A stretch of 64,000 nucleotides of DNA, taken from the NCBI RefSeq assembly GCF_003991425.1, contig NZ_CP034346.1, positions 3,571,501-3,635,500 on the forward strand. The letters run 5' to 3'. Of the stretch, positions 17,257-25,693 are shown in pieces. Each line of letters opens with the position of its first letter. Within the stretch, counting starts at the first letter, position 1. Origin of the DNA: Paenibacillus lutimineralis. GTDB lineage: Bacteria; Bacillota; Bacilli; Paenibacillales; Paenibacillaceae. The notes beneath the pieces were generated by a model that did no database searches, was not told the DNA's origin, and saw only the letters and a list, made by a program, of their open reading frames with translations. Made by a program: the position numbers and the translations under genes.

Positions 17257-18800
17257 TCCACTCCACCTCGTCCATTTCGCCCTAATAATGCAAAATAATC
17301 TATATAATCTTCGGCGATAGAATCACCCTCCACCACCAAATCTCCAATCGTCTCCATCGCTAGCTCGTTGATTTCATCGAGCAGCAGCGCTGGCATGGTT
17401 CCATATTTTTCGGCAATGTCGTTTAGCCGGCCGCTTGTTTCTTGTAACGCATATAAGGCTTCGAGATGGGCCTGTCTAAGCTGTCCCACAAACAGCAGCC
17501 AATCTTCATCCAAGCCGGAAGTATTCCAGACGATCTCCTGATCCGAGTCTGTATAGGATGGATCATCTTGCTCATCCACCTGTTCCTGCTCTAGCACTTC
17601 TTCCGCTTCTGACTCCATATCCTGCGCTACATCCTCCACTACCAGTTCATCCTCGACGGTCAGCATGCTTCGCACTTCTTCACTATCCTTCTGCAGCGTG
17701 GCTAGTCGTTCGGGATCAATAGAGATCACAGGACTGGTAGACTTGATTGCTTCTATATATTCCTTCTCCAGGAAACGCTCGATCAGCATCTGCGTCTCCT
17801 TCATGAGAGAAATACCTCGCAGACGCCCTTTGAAGTGCTGAAGCTCCCGCAGTTTATTTTCCGTACAACGGATCAATTGGGTGATGTAATAACGAAGCGG
17901 CGGGCATTTCCGCAATTGGAAAATACGAAGCGGCAGTGTGCGCCCATATAACTCTGCATCATAGACGGCATTGCGGAATAAATAACGCTCGATCGTCTTT
18001 CCATTACCTTTATAGAAGGTATCGATCAGATTTTTACCGGTTGTCTTCCGCATATAGGAATCAACCAGTGCGACCACCTTTGGCATATAATTCTCCATAA
18101 GTGCACGTCCTCCACTTATGTAAAACTTACTGCGCTGCAAGTCATAATCCGAGAAAGTTAATATGTGCTCCAACCGCAGCTTGGAAGGCTCATTCTCCAA
18201 AATTCTCTTTAATTCCAGATCGTACAGCTCCCCGGATTTCGCAATAGAGGATCGCATGACAATATCCATTAGTGGCAGGTTCAGCTTATGCAGCAGCACA
18301 AAATCACAGACCCATTCCGCTATATAGTTATTCAGCTTCGGATACATCGCTTGGTAAGCGCCCCATAATTCCATAAGCAGATTATAGCCTTGTTCCGGCT
18401 CCTTCCAGCCAACGCCCTGAATCAGTTCATATAGATAGACAAAAATATAGGAGAGGTCGGTAAATGGATACCGTCCCTGCCTTAACTCGCTGCGCCAGTA
18501 AAAATACCAGCTCTGCTGATCTTCATCCATCTGCTCGAAGGTAGGCCAATAGCTCATGAACGGAAGATAGAGCGACGGCTCTCCTTCCCGCTGCTCCCAT
18601 TCCTTAGCTTGCTTCACGAATCTACGTTCTCTCGTAAGCTCTTGCACAGACAGAGAGGACCCTTGAACAGGTTGATCCTTCCGCTCAGGTATGATCATCT
18701 CCTGCAACGAGCCGCTCTGCTCTTGTGCTTCACTTATATCTATTTCTGCAAAGTTCAACGATTTGTTATATGAATTCATGGAACTCCCATCACCATTCAT
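17253..18800 (-). CDS. TerB-N/TerB-C domain protein of a Shango-type defence operon
   Basis: The N-terminal third carries the TerB-N pattern PFMSYWPTFEQM, QQSWYFYWRSELRQGRYP and DLSYIFVYLYELIQG (about residues 80-150). The C-terminal ~70 residues (WLLFVGQLRQAHLEALYAL, GTMPALLLDEINE, ETIGDLVVEGD) match TerB-C. The acidic stretch at about 385-430 is probably a linker. TerB-like proteins are linked in the literature to membrane-associated stress and defence systems. This is the first gene of the operon; the next ATG overlaps its stop by four bases. The start is uncertain: ATG 18800 has a weak upstream GAGG, and ATG 18779 is an alternative. A LexA-like box and an extended -10 lie within 75 bases upstream. 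Confidence 0.85.
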   Translation of the reverse strand: MNGDGSSMNSYNKSLNFAEIDISEAQEQSGSLQEMIIPERKDQPVQGSSLSVQELTRERRFVKQAKEWEQREGEPSLYLPFMSYWPTFEQMDEDQQSWYFYWRSELRQGRYPFTDLSYIFVYLYELIQGVGWKEPEQGYNLLMELWGAYQAMYPKLNNYIAEWVCDFVLLHKLNLPLMDIVMRSSIAKSGELYDLELKRILENEPSKLRLEHILTFSDYDLQRSKFYISGGRALMENYMPKVVALVDSYMRKTTGKNLIDTFYKGNGKTIERYLFRNAVYDAELYGRTLPLRIFQLRKCPPLRYYITQLIRCTENKLRELQHFKGRLRGISLMKETQMLIERFLEKEYIEAIKSTSPVISIDPERLATLQKDSEEVRSMLTVEDELVVEDVAQDMESEAEEVLEQEQVDEQDDPSYTDSDQEIVWNTSGLDEDWLLFVGQLRQAHLEALYALQETSGRLNDIAEKYGTMPALLLDEINELAMETIGDLVVEGDSIAEDYIDYFALLGRNGRGGVE

Positions 18801-18836
18801 ACCAATTTTGTCCTCGTCTCAAAACTCTCTGATATG

Positions 18837-18842
18837 ATCATA
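18837..18842 (-). promoter_or_regulatory. Candidate extended -10 (TGTTATGAT) of the Shango-type operon
   Basis: On the minus strand TG-T-TATGAT ends about 37 bases before the first start codon. No good -35 is present, as is usual for extended -10 promoters. The region where a -35 would lie (18860-18866) falls inside the LexA-like inverted repeat. Confidence 0.45.
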
Positions 18843-18858
18843 ACATTTTTATTGACGC

Positions 18859-18874
18859 TAGAACACACGTTCTA
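18859..18874. promoter_or_regulatory. LexA/SOS-box-like inverted repeat upstream of the Shango-type operon
   Basis: TAGAACACACGTTCTA is a 6-4-6 inverted repeat containing GAAC-N4-GTTC, the core of the Bacillus LexA (Din) box CGAACRNRYGTTYC. Twelve of 14 consensus positions fit; the two outer bases differ. It covers the -35 side of the candidate promoter, the place where a repressor would act. Confidence 0.5.
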
Positions 18875-18905
18875 TGAACTAGTATTAAAATTTTCTGGAA
18901 AATTA

Positions 18906-18942
18906 AAGCCCGCCAGAAGCTTATCAGCTTCCAAACGGGCTT
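18906..18942 (-). terminator. Rho-independent terminator of the serine hydrolase gene
   Basis: AAGCCCG and CGGGCTT form the outer stem (18906-18912 with 18936-18942), with an inner stem GAAGCT / AGCTTC. On the minus strand a T-rich run TTTAATTTT follows. It lies ten bases after the hydrolase stop and insulates the defence operon from upstream reading. Confidence 0.75.
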
Positions 18943-18951
18943 ACCACTTAT

Positions 18952-20400
18952 TTATTCATCTACTGTTCTTCCATGCACCGTAATAACCTTATCCCAGCCG
19001 ACATTATATCTCGAATGAATAGTTATGGCATCATCGACAAAATGAACCTCTAGTGTGACACAGAAAGGAGTCTCAATCGCCTGCAGCGTTAATACAAGCT
19101 CGTAATAAGATTTCCAAGTGAAGCTTCCAGCGATGCGAGTATCTTTACCCTCTATAGTTATCGTCGATTCAGTTAGCCAATGCTCCCGTCCCAATGTGAG
19201 GCTATCTTCACTTTCCAGCTTAAGATTCAGTCGTGCGGAATCTTTATCGAATTCGATACGCAGGTCCTTCAATGGGAACGGAGCTTGCTCCATCTGATCC
19301 TGTTCGATTTCGTATCTTTTTCCACTGACTTGAGCTTCCAGCATCGATTCGCTTCTGAGCTGTGGAACCTCAAGTTGCAACTTGGCAAGATATTCGCTCA
19401 GCGCGACCGAGCTCTCATCTGCCGCAACTGGATCAGGCAGGAAGCCTGGCAATAGATGATCCCAGACGCTGTTCAATATGACCTGCATGTCACCTGTCCC
19501 TGACGTGATAGCAATAACAGCATCCTGCTCTGGTATGACTATACAGAACTGTCCAAAGGCACCATCTCCGCGATAGATCCCATGACGGCAACGCCAGAAT
19601 TGATACCCGTAGCCTTGCGCCCAGTCACTGTCACCGCCGTCGCCATTGGAGATTTGCTTACTGGTCGCCTCATTGATCCACTCCTCATCAATGATCCGTA
19701 CACCGTTCCAGAGCCCCTTCTGCAAATATAATTGGCCGAACTTAGCGATATCTTCCGTCGTAACGTTCAGTCCATAACCACCCGTATTTATCCCGCGTGG
19801 GCAAATATCCCATGTCGGATCCTGAATCCCAAGCGGTTCGAACAACCGAGGGGTTAAGTAATCAATCAGACTTTGTCCCGATGCCTTCAGCAGAATTGCA
19901 GACAGCATATATGTAGCCCCGGTATTATACAGAAAATGAGTCCCCGGCTCATGCGGTACAGGCAGTTCAAGAAAAGCTCTGACCCAATTGCCATCCTCTG
20001 CTGCAATCAGAGCATCCATCGTATCTTGATCATGTCCTGTCCCCATCATTAGCAGATGGCGGATTTGCATCGCGGCGAGATGTTCAGAAACGTCCCCCGG
20101 CAGATCATCAGGGAAAAATGAAACAACCGCGTCATCCAATGTTATGATGCCTTCGTGAACAGCCATACCTATCGCCGTGGAGGTGAAGCTTTTACTTAAT
20201 GAGAATAACATATGAGGCAGCTCTGGCGTATAGGGGCCCCACCAGCCTTCAGCGGCCACCTGGCCATGCCGCAGCAGCATGAAGCTGTGCAGTTCGCTCT
20301 TATGCAACCTCACATCATCCAGAAAAGCAATGATTTGCTGTGCCACTATTCCCACTTGTTCCGGCGTAGTCCTCGGTAATGATCTCTTCGTCATTTGCAT
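18952..20400 (-). CDS. Serine hydrolase, class C beta-lactamase-like (penicillin-binding-protein fold)
   Basis: GAGGAG lies about ten bases before ATG. The 482-aa product has the SxxK motif in FSLSKSFTSTAIG (about residues 67-79), a YNT motif (FLYNTGATYML) for the second catalytic site, and GINTGGYGLNVTTEDIAKFGQLYLQKG, typical of family S12 hydrolases. About 130 C-terminal residues form an extra beta-rich domain seen in some Paenibacillus relatives. No signal peptide is evident, so it is probably cytoplasmic and acts on esters or peptides. An antibiotic-resistance role is not implied. Confidence 0.87.
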   Translation of the reverse strand: MQMTKRSLPRTTPEQVGIVAQQIIAFLDDVRLHKSELHSFMLLRHGQVAAEGWWGPYTPELPHMLFSLSKSFTSTAIGMAVHEGIITLDDAVVSFFPDDLPGDVSEHLAAMQIRHLLMMGTGHDQDTMDALIAAEDGNWVRAFLELPVPHEPGTHFLYNTGATYMLSAILLKASGQSLIDYLTPRLFEPLGIQDPTWDICPRGINTGGYGLNVTTEDIAKFGQLYLQKGLWNGVRIIDEEWINEATSKQISNGDGGDSDWAQGYGYQFWRCRHGIYRGDGAFGQFCIVIPEQDAVIAITSGTGDMQVILNSVWDHLLPGFLPDPVAADESSVALSEYLAKLQLEVPQLRSESMLEAQVSGKRYEIEQDQMEQAPFPLKDLRIEFDKDSARLNLKLESEDSLTLGREHWLTESTITIEGKDTRIAGSFTWKSYYELVLTLQAIETPFCVTLEVHFVDDAITIHSRYNVGWDKVITVHGRTVDE

Positions 20401-20668
20401 CCGTTCGTCTCTCCTCTTGGGTGTGATTAGCCTAACCCATCAAATGTATGAACCTCATATAATACAGCCAATCATTACCATTATACCTTCTCTTCCTAAT
20501 CTATCCTATTACAATTCACATCGTGTATTGGCTCCCGGTTCAGGAAAACTTCTATTGAACAGATGCTGCCTGTATAATAAACTGAGCTTAATATCATCGG
20601 CCCGAGATTTGATACTCGAAGACTGGGCATAGATATCAAACAGACCTCAAAAGGATAGGATAAAACTT

Positions 20669-21829
20669 ATGAAATCTGCTTACACCGTGAAATCATTTAA
20701 TTTTCTCTTCTTTGCTCTATTGTCCATGTTCATACCGTTCCTGCCTCTCTATTTCAGCGACCGAGGGCTGAGCGAGACGCAGATCGGCACCATTATCGGC
20801 ATCGGCGGCTTCATCACCCTGATTGCCCAACCGCTATGGGGCATGATCAGCGACCGATTGCGCACCATCCGTAAAGTCCTGTTGCTGCTTGTAATCTGCT
20901 GTACGGTAACTGGCTATTCCCTATACAGTACAGATAACTACCCTCTGATCCTGTTATTCGTCATGCTGACCTATTTCTTTCTGATGCCGATCGATCCGCT
21001 GACGGAGAGCTTGAATTTCCGTGTAGCCGAATCCGAAGGAATAAGCTACGGTTCATTACGAACATATGGTGCATTAGGCTATGCGGTGATGTCGCTCGCT
21101 GCAGGATTCCTGATGACAGAATACGGTTCACGTAGTCTGGGCATCACCTTCGCAGCGCTTGGACTCATCAGCCTGGTTGTTGCCTTCTTGATGCCGGATG
21201 CTCCGGTGTCGGGCAAGCCGCTAACGATCAAAAGCCTGAAAAATTTTCTGAGCAACAAGGAGACGCTACTCTTCCTTATTCTCGTGTTTATAAGCTCCAT
21301 CCCAGCTAGGATGAATGACACCTATCTGGGGCTGTACATTAAAGATCTAGGCGGAAAACCCGACCTGCTTGGACTGGCATGGTTCCTGGCGGCGGGAAGC
21401 GAAATTCTGGTATTCTCGTTAAGCTTCTGGTGGCTGCGCAAGAATAAGGAACTGGCCCTCATCGCTTTTGCCGGGGCGTTCTATTTCATTCGCTTCTTCA
21501 TCTCCGCCTGGATCAAGGACCCGAACTGGCTCGCGTATATTCAGCTTCTGCAGATATTCACGTTCCCTATATTCTACACCGCCGCGATTCAATATCTATA
21601 CAGAATCGTGCCTGTAGAGTGGAGGGCAACAGGCCAGACCGTACTGGCACTGCTCTTCTTTGGTGTATCCGGCATTATTGCCTCCTTCGCGGGTGGGGCG
21701 CTATACCAAGCTCTTGGCGGTCATACGATGTACCTGACGATTTCCGCGCTGTCGCTAATCGGAATGCTGTTCGGTCTCGTACTCTACCGCAAATACGGCC
21801 GAAATAAATCTGAAGAAGCATCTTCATAA
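20669..21829 (+). CDS. MFS transporter, LacY-like (MFS_1_like; PPP/YwbF type), 12 TM segments
   Basis: An AAAAGGATAGGA ribosome site precedes the ATG. The 386-aa product has about 12 hydrophobic segments, TM1 FLFFALLSMFIPFLPLYFSDRGLSETQIG, motif A-like GMISDRLRTIRK, and EGISYGSLRTYGALGYAVMSL, which is typical of the PPP/nucleoside-symporter-like branch that includes B. subtilis YwbF. The substrate is unknown. It stands alone between a terminator and a 268-bp upstream region. Confidence 0.88.
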   Translation: MKSAYTVKSFNFLFFALLSMFIPFLPLYFSDRGLSETQIGTIIGIGGFITLIAQPLWGMISDRLRTIRKVLLLLVICCTVTGYSLYSTDNYPLILLFVMLTYFFLMPIDPLTESLNFRVAESEGISYGSLRTYGALGYAVMSLAAGFLMTEYGSRSLGITFAALGLISLVVAFLMPDAPVSGKPLTIKSLKNFLSNKETLLFLILVFISSIPARMNDTYLGLYIKDLGGKPDLLGLAWFLAAGSEILVFSLSFWWLRKNKELALIAFAGAFYFIRFFISAWIKDPNWLAYIQLLQIFTFPIFYTAAIQYLYRIVPVEWRATGQTVLALLFFGVSGIIASFAGGALYQALGGHTMYLTISALSLIGMLFGLVLYRKYGRNKSEEASS

Positions 21830-21856
21830 ACAATAAAGCTACAAAAAAGAGACTAA

Positions 21857-21900
21857 AAAGACGGGTACTCCCGGTGCATCCGGCAAGTACCCGTCTTTTT
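21857..21900. terminator. Bidirectional terminator between MFS and hsp20 genes
   Basis: GACGGGTACT and AGTACCCGTC pair around a 16-base loop, with AAAAA on the left and TTTTT on the right, so it can end the plus-strand MFS transcript and the convergent minus-strand hsp20 transcript. Confidence 0.85.
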
Positions 21901-21929
21901 ATGCTTTACAGTCCTTTCGATAACATCGC

Positions 21930-22370
21930 CTAATGGAACTCTACATCGACCTTTTTCCGATGATCGCCATCAATCTTGTGCATCCGCACTTCCAATACTC
22001 CGTTCTTGTAGGTGGCTTTGACATTCTCAGGGGCTACATTAGCCGGCAGTGTAACCAGACGGTGGAACCGTCCGGAATAACGTTCTCGCCGATGCATATG
22101 CTCCTCCTTGACTTCATTCGTCTTGTTCACAGACCCGCTAATGGATAGAACATTCCGATCCACTTCAATCATTACATCTTCTTTCTTCTCCAATCCGGGA
22201 ATGTCGCAAGCGGCAATGACTTCATCGTCTTTCTCGTAGACATCCACATTCATCTGGCCAAAATGCTGTGGCATCCCCTTCATAGATGGGAAATCGTGGG
22301 TGAAGAATTGATCCATCTCGCGGCGTATGTTATCCAAATGGCGGAACGGTTCATATGGCACTAATGGCAT
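21930..22370 (-). CDS. Hsp20/alpha-crystallin small heat-shock protein
   Basis: AAGGAGG lies before ATG. The 146-aa product has the alpha-crystallin domain at about residues 42-135, with ACDIPGLEKKEDVMIEV, LSISGS and the closing strand YKNGVLEVRM. Length and domain order are those of bacterial holdase chaperones that bind unfolding proteins in the cytoplasm. No CIRCE element or other heat-shock operator was recognised upstream. Confidence 0.93.
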   Translation of the reverse strand: MPLVPYEPFRHLDNIRREMDQFFTHDFPSMKGMPQHFGQMNVDVYEKDDEVIAACDIPGLEKKEDVMIEVDRNVLSISGSVNKTNEVKEEHMHRRERYSGRFHRLVTLPANVAPENVKATYKNGVLEVRMHKIDGDHRKKVDVEFH

Positions 22371-22483
22371 CAGATATTTCCTCCTTGGTCTAATTCGGCA
22401 TTTTCGCCATTATTGTTGCCGAAGTCCCGTAAAATATCCACAAATAGACACCAGTGATTTGAACTCCACTTGGCTGATAAAGG

Positions 22484-23536
22484 CTAGAGTTTGCGGTATT
22501 TTTTCAAAGCTATAATATTTAAAACAATAAACAGAGCCGCGAACAGCACCAGTACCGCTAAATCCACTGCAATGTCTGCGAACCCCAAACCTTTGTACAT
22601 CACACTCTTCAGGGCGTCAGCTCCGTAATACAGTGGCATAATTCTAGCGAGCACCTGTACCCAGGCATCCATATGCTCCAACGGAAAAATACCAGCAAAG
22701 AAGATCTGCGGAATGATGACGAGCGGGATGAACTGTACCATTTGGAACTCCGAGGCAGCGAAGGTGGACAACAGAATTCCCAGCGACAATGCTACAAAGG
22801 CCAGCAGCAGGTTGGTCAACAGTACATACCAGATCGATCCGGCCATATTCATGCCAAGAACCATCGTTGAGTATAGAACGACAATCACCGTTTGGGCAAA
22901 AGCGAAGATCCCGTAACCTGCCAAATAGCCGGTAATTACTTCTCCCCTTCGTACTGGAGTAGACATTAATCGCTCCAAAGTTCCTGTCGTTCGTTCCCGC
23001 AGGAGGCCGATCCCAGAAATCAAGAACACGAAGAAGAAGACAAAAAATCCAATCAGAATGGGACTTAGTGTATCAAAAAAGGTCGTATCTGCGCTGCCGT
23101 ATACATACTCTATGGTGAGTTCCGGCTTAGCTGCTGGAGCTCCTCCGCCTTGCTGAGCCGCTGCGGTAAGAGCTTCAGTCACCTGGCCGATCTTCATTTG
23201 TAACGCTTTAGATTGGGATGGATCGCTATTTCCGAGAATAAGATGAATCCGTCCATTTTGAATTTCAAGGATCGCATCCAGCTTATCTCGGACTAAGGTA
23301 TCCCGATCCGCTGTATCATAGGTCGTTATCTCAAGTCCCTGCTGCTCCAGAACCGTAGTCCATTGTGAAGGAAGACCGACCGCGCCAATGCTTGCATCAG
23401 CGGCATTACCCGTGTGATTGAATAAATAATGCATTAGCGACAGGACGAGCAGTGGTGCCAAGAACAGCAAGGCCAACGTCCGCTTATCCCGCAGCATCTG
23501 TTCGCAAATTCTTCTGATCAGCGCCTTGATTCTCAT
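22484..23536 (-). CDS. ABC-2 type transporter permease
   Basis: The ATG overlaps the stop of the ATPase gene by four bases. The 350-aa product has one N-terminal TM segment (TLALLFLAPLLVLSLMHYLF), an extracellular domain of about 140 residues, and five C-terminal TM segments beginning IGFFVFFFVFLISGIGLLRERTTGTLERLM, the ABC2_membrane_3 signature. With its partner ATPase it should form an exporter. Substrate unknown; a TetR gene lies divergently. Confidence 0.92.
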   Translation of the reverse strand: MRIKALIRRICEQMLRDKRTLALLFLAPLLVLSLMHYLFNHTGNAADASIGAVGLPSQWTTVLEQQGLEITTYDTADRDTLVRDKLDAILEIQNGRIHLILGNSDPSQSKALQMKIGQVTEALTAAAQQGGGAPAAKPELTIEYVYGSADTTFFDTLSPILIGFFVFFFVFLISGIGLLRERTTGTLERLMSTPVRRGEVITGYLAGYGIFAFAQTVIVVLYSTMVLGMNMAGSIWYVLLTNLLLAFVALSLGILLSTFAASEFQMVQFIPLVIIPQIFFAGIFPLEHMDAWVQVLARIMPLYYGADALKSVMYKGLGFADIAVDLAVLVLFAALFIVLNIIALKKYRKL

Positions 23537-24258
23537 ACTGTACCGCCCCCTGCTCGCAAGAATACTTCCTCTAAGTTTGCCACATCATACTGCTGCTTGA
23601 GTTGCTCTGGCGTACCGTTAGCCAGTATGGTTCCTTCGCGGACCATCGCCAGCTGATCACACTTATCCGCTTCATCCATCACATGTGTCGTCACAATGAT
23701 CGTCTTGTGTTCAGAAGTCTTCAGGCGGACAAGCTCCTTCCAGATCGACTGCCTCAGCTCCGGATCAATACCAACCGTTGGTTCATCCAGGATCAGCACG
23801 GAAGGATCATGCAGTAATGCAATCGCCAACGATAATCTGCGTTTCATTCCTCCGGAATAGACGGCCACTTTGCTCCCTAATTCATCCGTGAGACCCACCA
23901 GATCCGCTGCATAGGCGATTCGCTGCTTCTGTTCAGCCCGAGTCATTTTGAACATAGAGGCAAAGAACCTCAGATTCTCCTCCGCTGTAAGTTCACCATA
24001 TAAAGCATCCGATTGTGCCATATAACCGATCTGCTGAAGCATTGAGAGACTAGGCATGCTCGTCTCCAGCACTCGAACTTCTCCTTCATCCGGTAGTTCC
24101 ATACCGACCATCATTTTAACAAGCGTCGTCTTGCCTGCGCCTGAAGGGCCGATCAGCCCGTATATTTGCCCCTTTTCCATCTGAAGATCCACTTTGTTCA
24201 GCACGGTCTTTGAGCCGAAGCTCTTGCTGACCTGCTGTACTTTGACGGTAGCCTCCAT
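23533..24258 (-). CDS. ABC transporter ATP-binding protein
   Basis: GGGAGGCGG lies before ATG. Walker A GPSGAGKTT is at 37-45, the signature YSGGMKR at 134-140, Walker B LILDEP at 155-160, and the switch His in VTTHVMDEADKCD. The length (241 aa) and the sequence following the signature are typical of drug- or bacteriocin-type ABC-2 exporters. It is the first gene of a two-gene operon whose promoter overlaps face to face with that of the divergent tetR gene. Confidence 0.94.
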   Translation of the reverse strand: MEATVKVQQVSKSFGSKTVLNKVDLQMEKGQIYGLIGPSGAGKTTLVKMMVGMELPDEGEVRVLETSMPSLSMLQQIGYMAQSDALYGELTAEENLRFFASMFKMTRAEQKQRIAYAADLVGLTDELGSKVAVYSGGMKRRLSLAIALLHDPSVLILDEPTVGIDPELRQSIWKELVRLKTSEHKTIIVTTHVMDEADKCDQLAMVREGTILANGTPEQLKQQYDVANLEEVFLRAGGGTV

Positions 24259-24290
24259 CTTTTCCGCCTCCCAAATAAATGAACACTGCG

Positions 24291-24322
24291 TTGATTATCT
24301 TCTGCGATTTAATTATAATCAA
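24291..24322. promoter_or_regulatory. Overlapping divergent promoter pair between the ABC exporter and tetR
   Basis: On the plus strand TTGATT (24291-24296), 17 bases, TATAAT (24314-24319) drives tetR. On the minus strand TTGATT (24322-24317), 17 bases, GATAAT (24299-24294) drives the ABC operon. The two promoters occupy the same 32 bases as an inverted repeat with TTGATTAT / ATAATCAA arms. Confidence 0.75.
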
Positions 24323-24415
24323 TGCATATTTCAACTACAATAAACAGAATTACCGGAAGTGATCATTATCCGGCAGCTTTAGAATAAATGTTGATTGGAA
24401 CTGGAGGAATGAATC

Positions 24416-25048
24416 ATGGAATCATCAAGAGACCGACGGGTTCTCCGTACAAAAGCCATCATTCGCTCAGCATTCACTGATCTAATCGAAGAAAAAGGCT
24501 TCGATGCGCTGACAGTTAAGGATATTACAACAAGGGCGGAGATTAATCGTGGGACCTTCTATCTGCATTACCGCGATAAATATGATCTTCTGGAGCAAAG
24601 CGAGCAAGAACTGATCCAGGGCCTGATCGGGATCCTAAGCACGATGAAGCCTGTCGTTCTGAATGATCTAGTAGATATCGAGCAAATTCTGCCGCAAATT
24701 GTGAGAGTATTTGAGTATTTGGGCGAACATGCCGACTTCCTGAAGACGATTCTCGGTCCCAAGGGAGACCCTTCCTTTCATGCACTGCTTAGAAAAATGA
24801 TGTCCGAGCATTTATTTGAGAAAAATGTGGTTCCGTTCATCCGTAAAGAAAATGCGCTGGTACCGACGAATTATCTGGTCTCTTATATTGCCTCGGCACA
24901 CTTCGGCATTATTCAGGAATGGTTGATGCAAGGGCGCCAGGAGTCGCCGCAGGAAATCGCATCAATTATGTTCAAGCTGTCCGCTCGCGGCCCTCTATAT
25001 GCAGCAGGTGTGATCAAAGATTCCAAGCAAGTTACTGATCGGAGGTAA
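24416..25048 (+). CDS. TetR/AcrR-family transcriptional regulator
   Basis: GGAGG lies a few bases before ATG. Residues ~10-60 form the TetR helix-turn-helix (AIIRSAFTDLIEEKGFDALTVKDITTRAEINRGTFYLHYRDKYDLLE). The C-terminal part resembles the TetR_C group found next to ABC exporters. It is divergent from the exporter operon and shares its promoter region. The methyltransferase gene begins six bases after its stop, so the two are co-transcribed. Confidence 0.93.
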   Translation: MESSRDRRVLRTKAIIRSAFTDLIEEKGFDALTVKDITTRAEINRGTFYLHYRDKYDLLEQSEQELIQGLIGILSTMKPVVLNDLVDIEQILPQIVRVFEYLGEHADFLKTILGPKGDPSFHALLRKMMSEHLFEKNVVPFIRKENALVPTNYLVSYIASAHFGIIQEWLMQGRQESPQEIASIMFKLSARGPLYAAGVIKDSKQVTDRR

Positions 25049-25054
25049 GTCGCG

Positions 25055-25657
25055 ATGAATAAGCAGAAGCTGATCCGAAAATTTGATAAACAGTCGGCAT
25101 TATATGAGGAAAATACGCGTAAACGGATGCTAAAAGAGTGGCGGCAGCATCTTATTGAGGGTATCTATGGAGACGTGCTGGAGATCGCCGTCGGTACAGG
25201 GGCTAACTTTCCGTATTATGATATGACTAGCGTTCGTCTAACCGCGGCGGACTTCAGCCCAATGATGCTTAAGCGTGCAGCCGGAATCGCAGATGAGCTG
25301 CAAATGCAGGTTAATTTTATCGAGAGCGATATAGAAAAATTGCAGCTTCCTGGGCAATCCTTCGATGGCATTGTATCTACCCTCTCCTTATGCGGCTATG
25401 ACGATCCGGTACAGGTTCTCCGCAATATTAAGCGATGGTGCCGGCCTGGCGGGCAGATCCGCCTGATGGAACATGGGCTTGGAAGCAATATCTTGTTGCA
25501 ATCGGCCCAGCACGTTGTCAATCCAATCGCCCGCAAAATATCCGGCTGCCACTGGAACCGTGACATCGTTCAGATGGTCAAAGATTCTAGCCTACAAATC
25601 GAACGAATGGAGCGGCATTGGGGCGGTATGATTCATCTGATTTGGGCGCGAACTTGA
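25055..25657 (+). CDS. Class I SAM-dependent methyltransferase (UbiE-like)
   Basis: GGAGG overlaps the end of the tetR gene. The 200-aa product has SAM motif I VLEIAVGTGANFPYY (around residue 42), an acidic loop after strand 2 (TAADFSPMML), FDGIVSTLSLCGYDDP and a post-motif III block RLMEHGLGS. The pattern resembles phospholipid or quinone methyltransferases. Substrate unknown; co-transcription with tetR suggests a link to the stress handled by the divergent exporter. Confidence 0.87.
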   Translation: MNKQKLIRKFDKQSALYEENTRKRMLKEWRQHLIEGIYGDVLEIAVGTGANFPYYDMTSVRLTAADFSPMMLKRAAGIADELQMQVNFIESDIEKLQLPGQSFDGIVSTLSLCGYDDPVQVLRNIKRWCRPGGQIRLMEHGLGSNILLQSAQHVVNPIARKISGCHWNRDIVQMVKDSSLQIERMERHWGGMIHLIWART

Positions 25658-25693
25658 TGAAGCTATTAATGAATGTAAGGGAGACGAGCTAAC

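Noticed and set aside
13706..18800. BREX type 2 interpretation of the helicase and ATPase pair
   Set aside because: A BrxD-like ATPase and Lhr-like helicase also occur in BREX, but no PglX methylase, PglZ or BrxC gene is present, and the third gene is TerB-like.
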